Part shown: one piece after another, positions 31,083 through 42,190 of the stretch
How positions within the stretch are numbered: position 1 is the stretch's first letter
How the letters are laid out: every line of letters begins with the position of its first letter
Assembly: GCA_037044905.1 (NCBI GenBank)
Contig: JBAOKB010000023.1
Location: forward strand, 37,646 to 101,645
Reading direction: 5' to 3'
DNA length: 64,000 nucleotides
Source: Hortaea werneckii
Lineage: Eukaryota > Ascomycota > Dothideomycetes > Mycosphaerellales > Teratosphaeriaceae
Translations under genes and position numbers: made by a program
Notes under the pieces: generated by a model
What the model saw: the letters and a program-made list of their open reading frames with translations, nothing else
What the model was told of the DNA's origin: nothing
The model's database searches: none

Positions 31083-31581
31083 CGACAATAATGTCTTGCA
31101 ACCGAAAAGACGACTTGCTCATCTTCATCGACGTTTCTGCAATGTGATCTGCGTTGCTCTACACGTTGTGATCTCAGCGGAGAAAGTGCTCGAGTCGGTG
31201 GATTTCTCCAGACGCATGATATCGGTTTTGTCAACAGGCCTACATATCAACAGCAACTCCGCCTTCATGGGCATCTCCGGCATTCCAATGTAACGACATT
31301 CGCGGTCGCGCACATCAATCCTCCATCTCCGCGGTGGCACCGATTGCGGTAAAGCGGCTTGGCAAAAGTCGCTGTCGGGATGATAACGACAAATCGCCGA
31401 TTGCGCCATATCTCGCTATCAGCCGGAGGGCAGAAAGATTATGGTTGTCCATGACAGTTACTAATTGACTCTGCCTCAACAAACGGTTTTTCGGACGCGA
31501 TTTCTTAGATTCTACAAACCGTTGACTCACCCACTCAAACACAGTGATCGACTGAGCGCTCTCCTACGAGGACAGCTAGCC
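31083..31581. other. Intergenic region upstream of siroheme synthase
   Basis: No gene is recognised. The frame of the next gene is open back to 31465, but the ATG at 31582 (inside CCATGGCG) is the first good start. No clear CYS3 site was found outside the start codon itself, which happens to read ATGGCGCCAG. Confidence 0.45.
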
Positions 31582-33315
31582 ATGGCGCCAGCACTACTCA
31601 CAGCAATAGACTCGACATCCCACATCCACCTCATCGTTGGCTCGAATCCTCTTGCGGGCCAACGTTGCTCAAAAGCTTTAGAGGTCGGCGCGACGCCGAT
31701 CATCATTGCACCTGAGACGTCGAACGTTCACTACGGCCTAGCGAAGCGAATAGAAGATCACAGTGTCCAATGGATAAAGAGAGACTTCCAAGACAGCGAT
31801 CTTGTGACGCTAGGCAGAGACGAAACGGATAATGTGGTTGATGCTGTGTTCGTCACGTCTGGAGGCAGGAGTACACTGGCGACGCACATATCGACAAGTT
31901 GCAGAAGACTCAGAATACCTATCAATGTTGCAGATGCGCCGAGCCTCTGTACGTTTACACTGTTATCCACTCACACTTCGGGACCTTTGCAAATTGGCGT
32001 AACGACATCCGGAAAAGGATGCAAGCTTGCGTCGAGAATACGCAGAGAAATTGCTGCTGCTCTGCCATCAGACCTTGGAATTGCTGTAGAGAGACTAGGG
32101 ACTGTCCGAAGAAGGATATGGGAGCAAGACCATGCGACGGAAGCTGCTACAGAGTTGGAGGCAGAGGATGATGAGGCGGGGCAGAGTGCGACCTTTAACA
32201 AGCTGGTCACACCCACAGATGCAGAGGCAGCAAGAGCCAGGAGGATGAGATGGTTAGCGCAGATATGCGAGTACTGGCCTTTACGGAGGCTGGCTGCAAT
32301 TTCTGATGACGATGTGGACGGTATCCTTCAGGCTTACAAGCACGATTCTTCTATCGCACCGTCTTCGGATGCGAAGCCACTCCTGAACCCTGCCGACTTG
32401 GATGCACGAAGAAACAGAGGCCGAATCATCCTTGCCGGTTCTGGACCTGGTCACCCTGACCTTCTCACCACCGCAACTCTTAAAGCGATACGGAGCGCCG
32501 ACCTTATTTTAGCAGACAAGCTTGTACCCGCGCCTGTACTCGAGCTTGTGCCCCGCAGGACGCCAATTCAAATCGCCCGCAAATTCCCTGGAAACGCCGA
32601 CGCTGCCCAAGAAGAGCTTCATCGCATGGGACTCGAGGCAATGGATCAAGGTCAGACAGTCTTGCGTCTCAAGCAAGGTGATCCCTACTTGTATGGCAGA
32701 GGCGCGGAAGAGGTGGCCTTCTTCCGTGAGCACGGGTACGAAGCAACAGTACTGCCCGGTATAACCAGTTCACTTAGTGCACCGCTGTTCGCAAAAATAC
32801 CAGGCACACACAGAAGCGTCAGCGATCAGATTTTGATCTGCACAGGCACAGGGCGTAAAGGTGCTGCACCTGATCCACCTGCGTTCCTTCCAAATCAGAC
32901 TGTTGTCTTCTTGATGGCACTGCATAGGTTGAAGGAACTTGTTCCAAGTCTCACTGAGCACAAAAGCTCAGCGTATCCCAAAGAGACACCATGCGCTGTC
33001 ATCGAACGCGCCTCCTGCCCAGATCAAAGAGTCATTCGCACTACTCTGGAATACGTCAACACTGCAGTGGAGGAGGAAGGCAGTAGACCGCCAGGACTGT
33101 TGGTCGTTGGGGCTGTTTGCGACGTGTTGGAAAAGAAACCGCAGAAATGGGTCGTAGAGGATGGTTTTCAGGGCTTAGATGTGTTGGAAGACATGAGTGA
33201 TGGTGGCAGAGGTCTTGACGCGCTGCGTGAGAGACTTGTTACGCCTGGTCTGGAGGAGAGTGGTGATCCTCTAAGTAACGCAGCAGACATAGCAAAGGCA
33301 GCAGTTGCTGTCTAA
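31582..33315 (+). CDS. met1: Siroheme synthase (MET8-like and uroporphyrinogen-III methyltransferase domains fused)
   Basis: A single exon encodes 577 residues. The N-terminal 180 residues match the Met8/CysG-N precorrin-2 dehydrogenase/ferrochelatase fold: IHLIVGSNPLAGQRCSKALE (nucleotide strand and loop), then INVADAPSLCTFTLLS with the catalytic-type Asp, and GVTTSGKGCKLASRIR. From about residue 275, RIILAGSGPGHPDLLTTATL opens the SAM-dependent uroporphyrinogen-III C-methyltransferase domain, followed by LRLKQGDPYLYGRGAEE and VLPGITSSLSAPLFAKIPGTHR. Together the domains could take uroporphyrinogen III to siroheme, the cofactor of sulfite and nitrite reductase. The NAD loop is not a perfect GxGxxG, so activity of the first domain is inferred. 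The job links this gene to the ATP sulfurylase and PAPS reductase genes 22-25 kb away. Confidence 0.92.
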   Translation: MAPALLTAIDSTSHIHLIVGSNPLAGQRCSKALEVGATPIIIAPETSNVHYGLAKRIEDHSVQWIKRDFQDSDLVTLGRDETDNVVDAVFVTSGGRSTLATHISTSCRRLRIPINVADAPSLCTFTLLSTHTSGPLQIGVTTSGKGCKLASRIRREIAAALPSDLGIAVERLGTVRRRIWEQDHATEAATELEAEDDEAGQSATFNKLVTPTDAEAARARRMRWLAQICEYWPLRRLAAISDDDVDGILQAYKHDSSIAPSSDAKPLLNPADLDARRNRGRIILAGSGPGHPDLLTTATLKAIRSADLILADKLVPAPVLELVPRRTPIQIARKFPGNADAAQEELHRMGLEAMDQGQTVLRLKQGDPYLYGRGAEEVAFFREHGYEATVLPGITSSLSAPLFAKIPGTHRSVSDQILICTGTGRKGAAPDPPAFLPNQTVVFLMALHRLKELVPSLTEHKSSAYPKETPCAVIERASCPDQRVIRTTLEYVNTAVEEEGSRPPGLLVVGAVCDVLEKKPQKWVVEDGFQGLDVLEDMSDGGRGLDALRERLVTPGLEESGDPLSNAADIAKAAVAV

Positions 33316-33928
33316 ACAATAAGCCGTGAGGCGCTAAAGTCGGCATTTTGCACAATCGCAACAGCTGTTCCACAAGTCTCTGCTCTTGCATTAGTTCTCG
33401 TATACCTCTAAGATTCGACATCCTAGATCCTTCAAACCCTGCGCTTGGGGCTGAGGTGAGCTTCGTTACACTGGCGCTTTCGGCCCGTGAGGCGCATCCT
33501 TCGGCTGCCATCCTGCAGACACCTTTGAATTTATCTTCCGTCTGGGCAAAGCTCCCAGTAGCAATGCTTTCGAGTACAAGTGAGACTGCGCGCGAAAGAA
33601 GTAATTCGAGAATCGATCGTGCTTACGCTGGATTTAATTGCTGTGGCCGATTGGTCGTCGCGATTAAGGGCGCATGTACTTCGATATGGCGCGAAGCCCT
33701 CAGCCGCACTTCACATGGGTCCAATTGCGCTTGCGGCAGCCCACCGGCCACCTCTGTATTCGACTGGACCGTAGTCGACCCCATGCTCCTTGCATATAGT
33801 GTCGGTACTGCCGCCTTCTAACCCAAGAATGGAAGACTGGTAGGTGCAAAAGTTCCCGTCTCTAATTCGTTCATGAGACAATTCAGGAAGCATTAAGCAA
33901 GTTCCTTTCTCAAGAAGTTTTTACCATC
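33316..33928. other. Intergenic region
   Basis: A 157-codon frame (33348..33821) has no recognisable content and no good start context, so I leave it unassigned. No RNA gene or repeat was seen. Confidence 0.4.
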
Positions 33929-36900
33929 ATGGCGGAGGCAGCCGCCAGTGTAGTTGGACTGGCCCAATTCGGCTTCAGTCTGGCGACGACGCTAATAACG
34001 TGAGTTCTGCCATGGTACATGCTTGCTGGGGTGACACTGAAGGACGTCCAGCTACGTAGGAGATTTTCGCGATGCGAGTGACGATATCACTGGCCTCGCC
34101 AACGAGATCACAGCTACCTACCGTCAGGTGGGAGAACTCAAAAGCTTGTTAGACAAGAACAAGACGTCGCAATCACTCTCAGATAGCGTGCGGCTCGAAG
34201 CAGAAGACTGCCAGCTGAAAGCAGAGAAATTGGCTACCCGGCTTTGGAAGCAGCTTAGAAAGTCCCACGCCGATATTCCAAAGGGCAGACTCATTGGACC
34301 AGAGGATATCGAAGTTTCCGTATTCAGCCGTGCAAGATGGCCAGTCTACAAGCCTCGCCTCGACCAGCACAAGCAGGAGCTCATGGTCTTGAAGCAAAAT
34401 ATCATGATGGTCTTCGCGATGGCTCGAATGAATAACGAGTAGGTGGCTAATTTTCATCCCTACAATCCTTGCTAACATAAAGCACAGATCTGACGCTCTA
34501 GATCGGCTGCGCACACAAGAGCAGATCGACAAGCTAAAGAAGGGGAAAGAGCTGGCGCTGGAAGCCCTACGTGATGCTACGAGAAGGCGGAAGCAAGCCA
34601 GAGGCCGGAATCGACATCAAAAACGTCAGCGATTCGTGGATACCGCATCGCGGTCGCGAGCGAGTTTTGCTGCGACCGAGCCGGACTCGACAAGCTGCGC
34701 CTACTCGGTTCGGACTGATTTTGACACACCAGAGCGTGGGCCTTCCTACGACAGTTATGGTACAGTTGACGAAGATGCATTTGATGAAGCTATGTCCAAA
34801 GCAGCCGAGCTCGTTCACGCAGGAGTCCTGGCTCAGATCAAGGAAGAAGAAGAGGCGCAGAAGCTACACGCCGCCGCGAGGCAACATCGTGATGCTCAGA
34901 TTGTCGCTGAGTATAAAGCAAAGCTTCTGGTTGACTTGGAAAAATCTCACCGGGATCTCGAAGAGATGAAGAGGAAGCTACGGGAAGCGTTTGGATCGGC
35001 TGTCAATGAAGAGCAGATTGAGCGCTATGTTGCAGCAAGGAAAGAGGAGGCTCTCAGAGGCGAGGAGGTTGCAAAACTACTTGAAAAGCTCACGGATGCG
35101 CGAACTGCTGACGCAGAAAGTGCCTCTCACCAAGCCGAAGTTGGAACTTTGCGTCGATCTAGCAGCTCAAGATTCAAGTTCGCTAACCTATTTCACCGGT
35201 CCCGTTTCCGTCGCACTGCGAGAACGCTGCAGTTCTCATCGAGGCGAAATTCTGTCTCTTCAGATAATACTTCTTCCAACACAACATCAGCTGCGACCAA
35301 GGCTTCGAGCATTGAACTAGACCGCGTGAACTTCCACTCTGTGGTCGTCTCCATCGATGGAGATTTCCGCAGTATCAGCCGGATTCGCCTTCCCACAGCC
35401 TGGCTGGTAGTGTTACTCTCCAGACAAAAGTCGCTCCAAGGCACCAAAAGATGGTACAGAGAGGCTAAACATTTCAAGCGGACCTTGGCCACGTATAGTC
35501 AACTAGATTGGTCAACACGACGTGGCGCAGAGGCGCCTCAAGCCAACGATACTTTCCAGCCTCAAGATCTGGAGCTTCTCTATGCCCGCAAGCTGGATGA
35601 AAAGAGATCAAAGACGAGGAGGCTGCTCGACTCCAGTCTTATTTTCGCCGAGCCATGGGACTTTTCCCGCGGTAGGGTGCTTCTTGTGTACAAAATCAAC
35701 GAGTCAAGTGGAAACAGTCACTCTGATACGAGGATGTCGCCAAATGGCCCGCCCCGGCCACCGCCCTACTTTATCGGACCTCGTAACCATAACGGACCAC
35801 CCACTGGTGGGCACAGTTCCCGCTACGTGGAAAAGGAAAAGTTCACGAGATCTTACGAAGATGATCGGCCTCATCCATGGAAGCCTGGTAAGACCGGCCG
35901 ACGCCCCGTATATCCTGCAGTGCATCGGGACTTCTTGTCACTTGAAACACTGGCATACTACGATATTCCTTATGAGATGGACCGAGTACGTGGGCTTTAT
36001 TCTCAAGCCTCATTAACTTCCTGCTTCGCTGACAAGTCTTTAGTATGATCCCAACCGCATCATCATACTTCGTGAGATGGACAAGTACGAGACGGAGGTC
36101 CTATTTGAGCATACACGAAGACTCCGAGGAGGCTTGCCGCGCCGACGGAGTAGCTACGACGATACGGGGGGCTATAATCTGCGCTCGGAGTCTCATGGTT
36201 ATGGATCACCATTCGTTGTCAACACTTACCACGAAGGAACATCAAGTGGCTACGACGAGGTGGGATCAAGGACCCGTGATCGCAGCAGCGGTTACCAGCC
36301 GAGTTCCTCGATTTCCTATAAGCCATCGACGTCGGACTCATATCGTAGGGCGCCTTATGTACCGCCGTCTGCGGCAGACCCCTCCCGAAACCCATATGCA
36401 GAACACGAATATGATGGCTTACATACGTTTCATAGTATGAATAGGAGAAGGTCGCCATCACCTTCTGCTTATACCGATGGCCGTCGCAGTCAACCGTATA
36501 GTCAACGCAGCTATGGCGCAAATGATGTCCACACCGAAGTGGGATCCGCTTTTCCAGACAAGCAACTGATTGTTAGAGAAAGCGATTCAGCGGAAAGGTG
36601 GAATCCACGCCAGTCCAGCAGGGATGATGGGTACGGGCTTTCTGTGGCCAACGAAATATATGATGACAGGGACAGGAGGTCGAGGGACCGAGAAGCCAAA
36701 GTAAAAGAGGAGAAAGAGATCGAAGAGCGCCGTCATAAAACACAAGTGGAGGCTGATGTTCTTCGCACCATTAGAGATTTCAAAGAAAGGGAAAGCAGCT
36801 TCAAAGGCGATACGAAGGTCACTGCGATGAAGTTGGCGGCTCTCGCACTGCGAAGTCGCTCATGCTCAAGGTCTCGCTCTAAAGCACCAAGCATTAGTTC

Positions 36901-37387
36901 TGCATCCGTTGCAGAACGGCGAAGCCAACTATCACCCACAAAATCCACAAGGCTGCCCGTGAAATCCGCACAAACGTACAGCCGTACGTCGAGGTCGCGG
37001 CCCCGAACCTTTGAACACCATCGCATAGATGCCGTTGTACACGGAAAGAGGTGGCGGGACTCAGAGAGCTCACCGTATATACATGAAACGGGATTGGCCG
37101 GTGGAAGGGACAACTCGCGCTCTCGACGAGGTGTGCGTAGCTCTACGCTAGACACCCAACCAGGTAGGAGTATCCTGAAGACAAGTGAAAATAACAGATT
37201 AGGGGAAGAAGTCAGCGACGATAGCATGAGCGATGTCTATCCCGACGAAGAAGACTCTGAAGACTCCAGCACCGAGTCTAGTGAGTCGGATGAAGAGAGC
37301 GACCGACAACATGGACCAGCTACCTCAGGTGGCACTTCCGACCTAGGATTTGACAGAACAGTATGTGCCTTGTTCGAGAAACTGTAG
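33929..37387 (+). CDS. Large protein with fungal N-terminal (STAND/ankyrin-associated type) domain and disordered Arg/Ser-rich tail
   Basis: Exons are 33929..33999, 34052..34438, 34488..35985 and 36044..37387, giving 1099 residues. If a GTATGT donor at 37361 is used, a last exon 37423..37527 replaces the end and gives 1125. The N-terminus MAEAAASVVGLAQFGFSLAT, then TYVGDFRDASDDITGLANEI and KSLLDKNKTSQSLSDSV, matches the helical domain found at the start of many fungal STAND, ankyrin and unnamed signalling proteins. Long charged coiled coils follow (about 145-180 and 250-340). A segment with PHPWKPGKTGRRPVYPAVHRDFLSLETLAYYDIPYEMD (about 600-640) looks folded and conserved-type. The rest is Ser/Arg/Tyr-rich and disordered, ending in an acidic Ser block. 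There is no NB-ARC, ankyrin or WD region. Function is unknown; an adaptor role is inference. Confidence 0.75.
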
Positions 37388-38439
37388 CCACTGAGAAAGG
37401 CTGACGACCGTGAAGCTGACAGATTCGCCCGTCTCCATCTCGAGCCGAGACAGCCACCAAGATGAACACCTGGACGCAGGGCCACTGCCGGCAAGCAGGA
37501 GTGGCCCCGGCAATCTTCGTCGAATGACTGTAGGTGTCGATGTCTGAAGAGGTATGGTACATGCTGACTTCTCTTTCCAAGGGCTCTGTATCGAGCTCTG
37601 GCGCGAGAGGTGCAGGCTCCGGTGTCGAAGCAGAACACGTCGACGATCTTGCGAGGACTTTAGACGCCGTTGCACCATTTCCTGGATCTGGAGATGCCGA
37701 ACATGCTTCTCAGCCTTGATAGACGTTTCATCACGCTACTTCCAATGGACCGTCATCCGCTGGAGATTTGACGAGCATGGCGAACGCAAAGAATCTACAA
37801 CAGAAGGCACAACTGCACAGATGTAAGGGGGCGCAACAATGACCAACAGTTCCCAGCTGCATCCCGATATAGGTCTCTCTTCCCTCTGTTCTTTGACTCG
37901 GAAACCTGCATCATTTGTGCATCAGATGCAAAAAGCAAGAAAGGAGGGAGAACGAAAGGCAAAAAGTCAAAATGGAAACGTTCAACAGCTGGGATTCTCA
38001 ACTGGTCACCCACGTTAATACTAATCAGCCGGTTTGCAGCTTAAGTACAGGAGAGCGGACGGGATCCTCTGTTCTCTGCAACCTGTGGTCGAACGTGATG
38101 GGTTGGAAGCTATAAAAATATATAATTATAAATGTTTTTGCCAAGCTTGGCTGCTACCCCTAACATGGGGAGCTCCCGTCTGCACCCCGGTCTGGCTGCC
38201 TCAGGACATCCAAAACCCTGCCAAGGCCAGCCCGGCTCGCGTGCAACCTGGCCTCACCCCATCCCCGAACGGCCTCCGCAATGCATTGACTCTAGATTGG
38301 CTACACCTGACACCTTTCCATACCGTGCGAGACCCATACACCCCGATCGCAACCTTTCCATACAACACGCCCTCGAACCAATACTGCGACAAACTGCAGG
38401 ATAGCCGAACTGTGAAAAAAACATTAAATAGGAGCAACA
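37388..38439. other. Intergenic region (may contain a last exon of the preceding gene)
   Basis: The optional exon 37423..37527 lies here. The rest, to the Sec61 gamma start, has short frames without content. An AT-rich patch lies near 38110-38135. Confidence 0.45.
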
Positions 38440-38781
38440 ATGGATCAGACCAAGGAACTACTGGAGATGCCCCGCGAGTTCGTCAAGGACGGCAGGCAGT
38501 TCATCACAAGATGCAGCAAGCGTCAGTTATACTGCAACAAGGCCTTTGAGCCATCGCGCTGTATCCTAGCTGACATGTGATATAGCGGACAAGAGGGAGT
38601 TCCTGCGCATCTCGCAAGCTGTCGGCATGGGCTTCCTGATCATGGGCGTGATCGGATACGTGGTTAAGCTGAGTAGGTCGAACGCTATGGATAATGATAG
38701 TGCAGCAGAAGAGGTCAAGGAAGCTGACATGGCACTGCAGTACACATCCCGGTCAACAACATCCTCGTCGGTGGAGCATAA
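38440..38781 (+). CDS. sss1: Sec61 gamma / SSS1, translocon subunit
   Basis: Three tiny exons (38440..38521, 38586..38672, 38741..38781) encode 69 residues, so the gene is invisible to a simple open-frame search. The protein starts MDQTKELLEMPREFVKDGRQ, followed by FITRCSKPDKREFL, then one membrane helix (VGMGFLIMGVIGYVVKL) and the conserved end IHIPVNNILVGGA. This is the full Sec61 gamma pattern: an amphipathic helix on the cytosolic side, then a single tail-anchor-like helix that clamps Sec61 alpha in the ER membrane. Introns fall in phase 1 both times. The first donor, GTCAGT, is a weaker variant; the second is GTAGGT. Confidence 0.95.
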
Positions 38782-39209
38782 AAGGATCCAGTCTTTGGAG
38801 GGTTTCAGCAAAAGACAAGAAGACAACTGTACGAACACCAGCAGCGGGTTTGGTGCATATAGCGAGGCGTTCAGGGAACATTTTGGGCAGGCAAAGCGCC
38901 GAAGCAGGTGGAGATCAGATCTTAAAATCGTTCAGGGTATACAAATTGCGAAATGGCTACGAAGCCTTAACGGCCCAAAACTCCCGACCCACCAACTGTG
39001 CCTTGGAAACCAATCTAATGACGGAACCTTCGCCACACGCTCAAAAGCCTAGTCCAAACGCCGGCATAATCGTGATTGCTGTACATATCCATTCATCCTC
39101 GAAGTTGAAATGCCAATCAAGCTCAGCCCAACCCACCCATCGGGAACATGGCAAACGGATTCGCCTCCCCTGAGTATCGATGAACACTTCCATCGTCTTC
39201 GGAGCTCAG
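38782..39209. other. Intergenic region between convergent genes
   Basis: This is 3' sequence of the Sec61 gamma gene and the WD40 gene. The frame that runs through here is read-through of the Sec61 gamma second intron and is not coding. Confidence 0.5.
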
Positions 39210-41729
39210 TCACTCATCATCATCCTCATCATCTGCGAACAGGCCTCCAAGGCCCATCATCCTTGCTCTCATCCCTCTACTCCTTGTGCTCGGCCTTGAC
39301 GAAGTGTTGCCTTCGCCATAATATCTATCGTCGTGGTTGAGTTGTGCTGTCACTCTAGCACCCATGGGAGTAGAGCCAAGGCTGTTCGCCTTGCCCATTG
39401 TCTCTGCTCGGGCACCTGTAAAGCCATCGGTATCGCCGCCGACTTCGTCGCTGTCGAGCCCGTCGTTCCAGCTGTGTACTGTTGCAGTACCTAGACCGTG
39501 ATCCCATCCGTTCCAAGACGTGGCCGCGATAACAGGTGCTGATGGATGCCAGGAGCAATCGCGTACGATCGTTTTCCAGACGCCACCACGGCCGTAGTAG
39601 TCGTAGCGATCGACAAAGCGCTCATCGTCTGCTGGTCTGCTGTTTTTCGTTGCCGCAAGTACATTGATTGGCTCGCTTGCCTGTGTGCCGTCGAGATTCC
39701 ATACGTAGATCTTACCGTCATGAGAGCCAGAGTAGATATATCTTCCGTCTGTAGAGCCAGGTGGCGAGAAATGGCAGCGAATCAGTGTTTTAAGAACACG
39801 GTGACCTCGGAAGGTGACAAGTGAGCAGTCGTGCTGGTGAGGAACATGGTCCTCAGTGTCGTATGGTGAAAAGCGATAATCAAAGTTGGTAGTATAATCC
39901 TGAGGATTTGTCAGTGAACAGCTGCACGCAAAGATCGCCGACAACATGTGGACGCTTACCTGTGGGTTGATGCGCTCTCCAACATCCGTACTAATCATCT
40001 TGCGGAGATCCCAAAGTTTGCATGTCTGATCTTTACCGTTCGAGATGACATACCGCCCATCTCCCTTGCTGTCGATATATGTCACACCCTCGGTATGACC
40101 AAGGAACATACCTGCGGGTCTCATCGAGGCCAGAGATCTCCTATCCCACACTTTGACTGTCGTGTCATCAGATCCGGAGTACAAAATGTGTGGACTCATC
40201 TTGTCACCGAAACACACAGCGTTCACGTCGTCTTGGTGTCCAGGTATTCTTAGAATTGACCGCTGGGCCTCGAGATCGTAGACGTAAACAGATGAGTCGC
40301 TGGTACCTGCCACAATTTCACCACCGTCACCACTAAATCTTAGTGACCAGATGCCGAAGTGACCATGACTCCGTCCCCAGCCGCCTCCGCCATGTCCGCG
40401 GCCGCCTCTACCCAGGTCACTGAAGTCCAGCATCTGCGGTTCCGAATCATCACCTTGCTCTGTGTTGGCTAAACAAACTTGACTTCTAATTGAAGAGTAG
40501 GCCAGATTGCGATTATCAGGAGACAGTGATGCATCGGTAATCGTCCACTGGCCGCCGTAGTAATGCACCGTCTTGTAGTATTTCCAGTCATACGGATTGC
40601 TGGTGTCATACATCCGCACTTTGAAATCCTGCCCGCAAGCAAAAAAGAAGGAACCGTCTTCGGAGAATTGTCCAGAATAACATCGGGCATTGAGATTGAC
40701 TATCAGGTCGGCCTTTGAGCTGGGGACAAGATTCTGGGCTGCCAATTTGCCTAGAACATTCGAGCGAGTCTGGTTTCCAATACCAAGCTCGCGGTCAAGC
40801 ATCCTATGGTGAAGTTTTCGGCGCTTCCGCAATGTCGATTCTGACAGAGGCTCACCACAAGCGGTGTGGTTGCAGCGGTCATTGTTGCCAAAGATTCCGC
40901 TTGCCATGAGCTTCTTTCCTTCTTCGGATGGGATCTTGGGGTAGCGGTCACCTGTGAAGGCCCTTCTGTGTCTTCGTCTTCGTGCGCCGTAGCCGAGATA
41001 TGATCCTAAGTCGTCATCTTCGTCCTCTTCTTCTTCCTCCTCGCCATCGTCCTCGAGGGCGACATGGCCAGCATTGCCACGACGAGCTTGGGAACGAGTG
41101 GTGATACCAGAGGTGGGTCGGAAAATGCCCTGTAATCCAGCGTTGGAGAGAAGTTGCAGGATCTGCTGCTGGGTTACTTCCGCGGCGAAGTCATTGGTCA
41201 GCGTCTGCGCGTGGACAAGTCATGGCCTGCATAGGTGGCATCGCAGAGCTCAAACGTCTTGGAGCGCTCGGACATAGCTCGCTTGAGCTAGCAATCCCCT
41301 CTCAATTAAACATACCTGTGATGTGATGTGGACGCTGGGTCTGCTCTTCACTTTGTTCTGGCTGGGGCGTTCTGTTCCCCTCGTCATCTTCATCGATGAT
41401 TTCTTCTTCAACCTCATCACCGTCCTCCCCGAACGTCACCTCGTCACCGTCCTCATCTCGCAGTACGCCCTCTTCGGCATCGAAGTAAAGTGTTGTATTA
41501 CCAGCGTCCTCCTCCTCATCCATGTCATCAGATACTCCTGACGGCGTCGACTCGGCAAGCTGGGGAAACGTACATTAGCATACGATCCCCATCAACAGCG
41601 CCACCCTTCTCGCCGTCGCCGGCGGGCTCAGCGGGAGCTTACCTCAAAGTCCATGTCGTCATCACCGCTCGTCTCGCTCTCGGTCGCCCTGGAAGCGGCC
41701 GGGGAGCGGTCTCCGCGAGTGGGAGCCAT
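39210..41729 (-). CDS. DCAF11/LEC14B-like WD40-repeat protein (5' splice structure unresolved)
   Basis: Minus-strand pieces are 41729..41643, 41559..41316, 41204 (or later)..39960 and 39899..39210. The first gives MAPTRGDRSPAASRATESET and the second an acidic segment (DMDEEEDAGNTTLYFDAEEG). The third begins LTNDFAAEVTQQQILQLLSN and leads to KKLMASGIFGNND. WD repeats then run to the end, including NARCYSGQFSEDGSFFFACGQDFKVRMYD and LYSGSDDTTVKVWDRR. This layout is that of DCAF11 and plant LEC14B, substrate receptors of CUL4-DDB1 ubiquitin ligases; the DxR boxes (KVWDRR, KLWDLR) are partly present. The second piece ends with one spare base, but the visible acceptors before the third are in phase 0, so the two do not join in frame. 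An unseen exon or a sequence error is likely. Confidence 0.75.
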
Positions 41730-42190
41730 TGTGAAACGGATGTGGATAGCCGTGAAGTAACGACTCGCGAGTCGAGCAATGCAACAGAGGATCGATGTAG
41801 AGAATCCCCAAATACCGCAGGCGGGCGAGCTCTCAAGCTTAGATGCTCCTCGGTTTAAAGCTTATCTATTCTGCCGGCGGAGATAGAATCCGATCAGCCA
41901 CTAACCCCGAAACTCACCGCACTCGCTCACCTCTTTGCAGCTCGAGTCTCGCCGCCTACAGACATGTAATATAGAGGCTTCGTAGAATTGGGCTCACAGC
42001 ATTTCAACATGGCAATTACCCTTCTCTTGAGTATGCAATACGTTGCAAGGTCAGGCCATGCTACGGGCAAGACACTCCCAGAAGAGATGCACTCTGTCAC
42101 CTCCGCATCATCGTGCATACGACCGTTAACTTAATATGTCTCAATCATCGGAGGTATCATCTACAATGCGCCTCTGAACCAGCAAGACTA
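41730..42190. other. Divergent promoter region
   Basis: This is the short gap between the WD40 gene and the lipase gene. No gene, RNA or repeat is recognised. Confidence 0.5.

Noticed and set aside
33348..33821. A 157-codon frame after siroheme synthase
   Set aside because: No family resemblance or splice partner was seen, and its start has no support.
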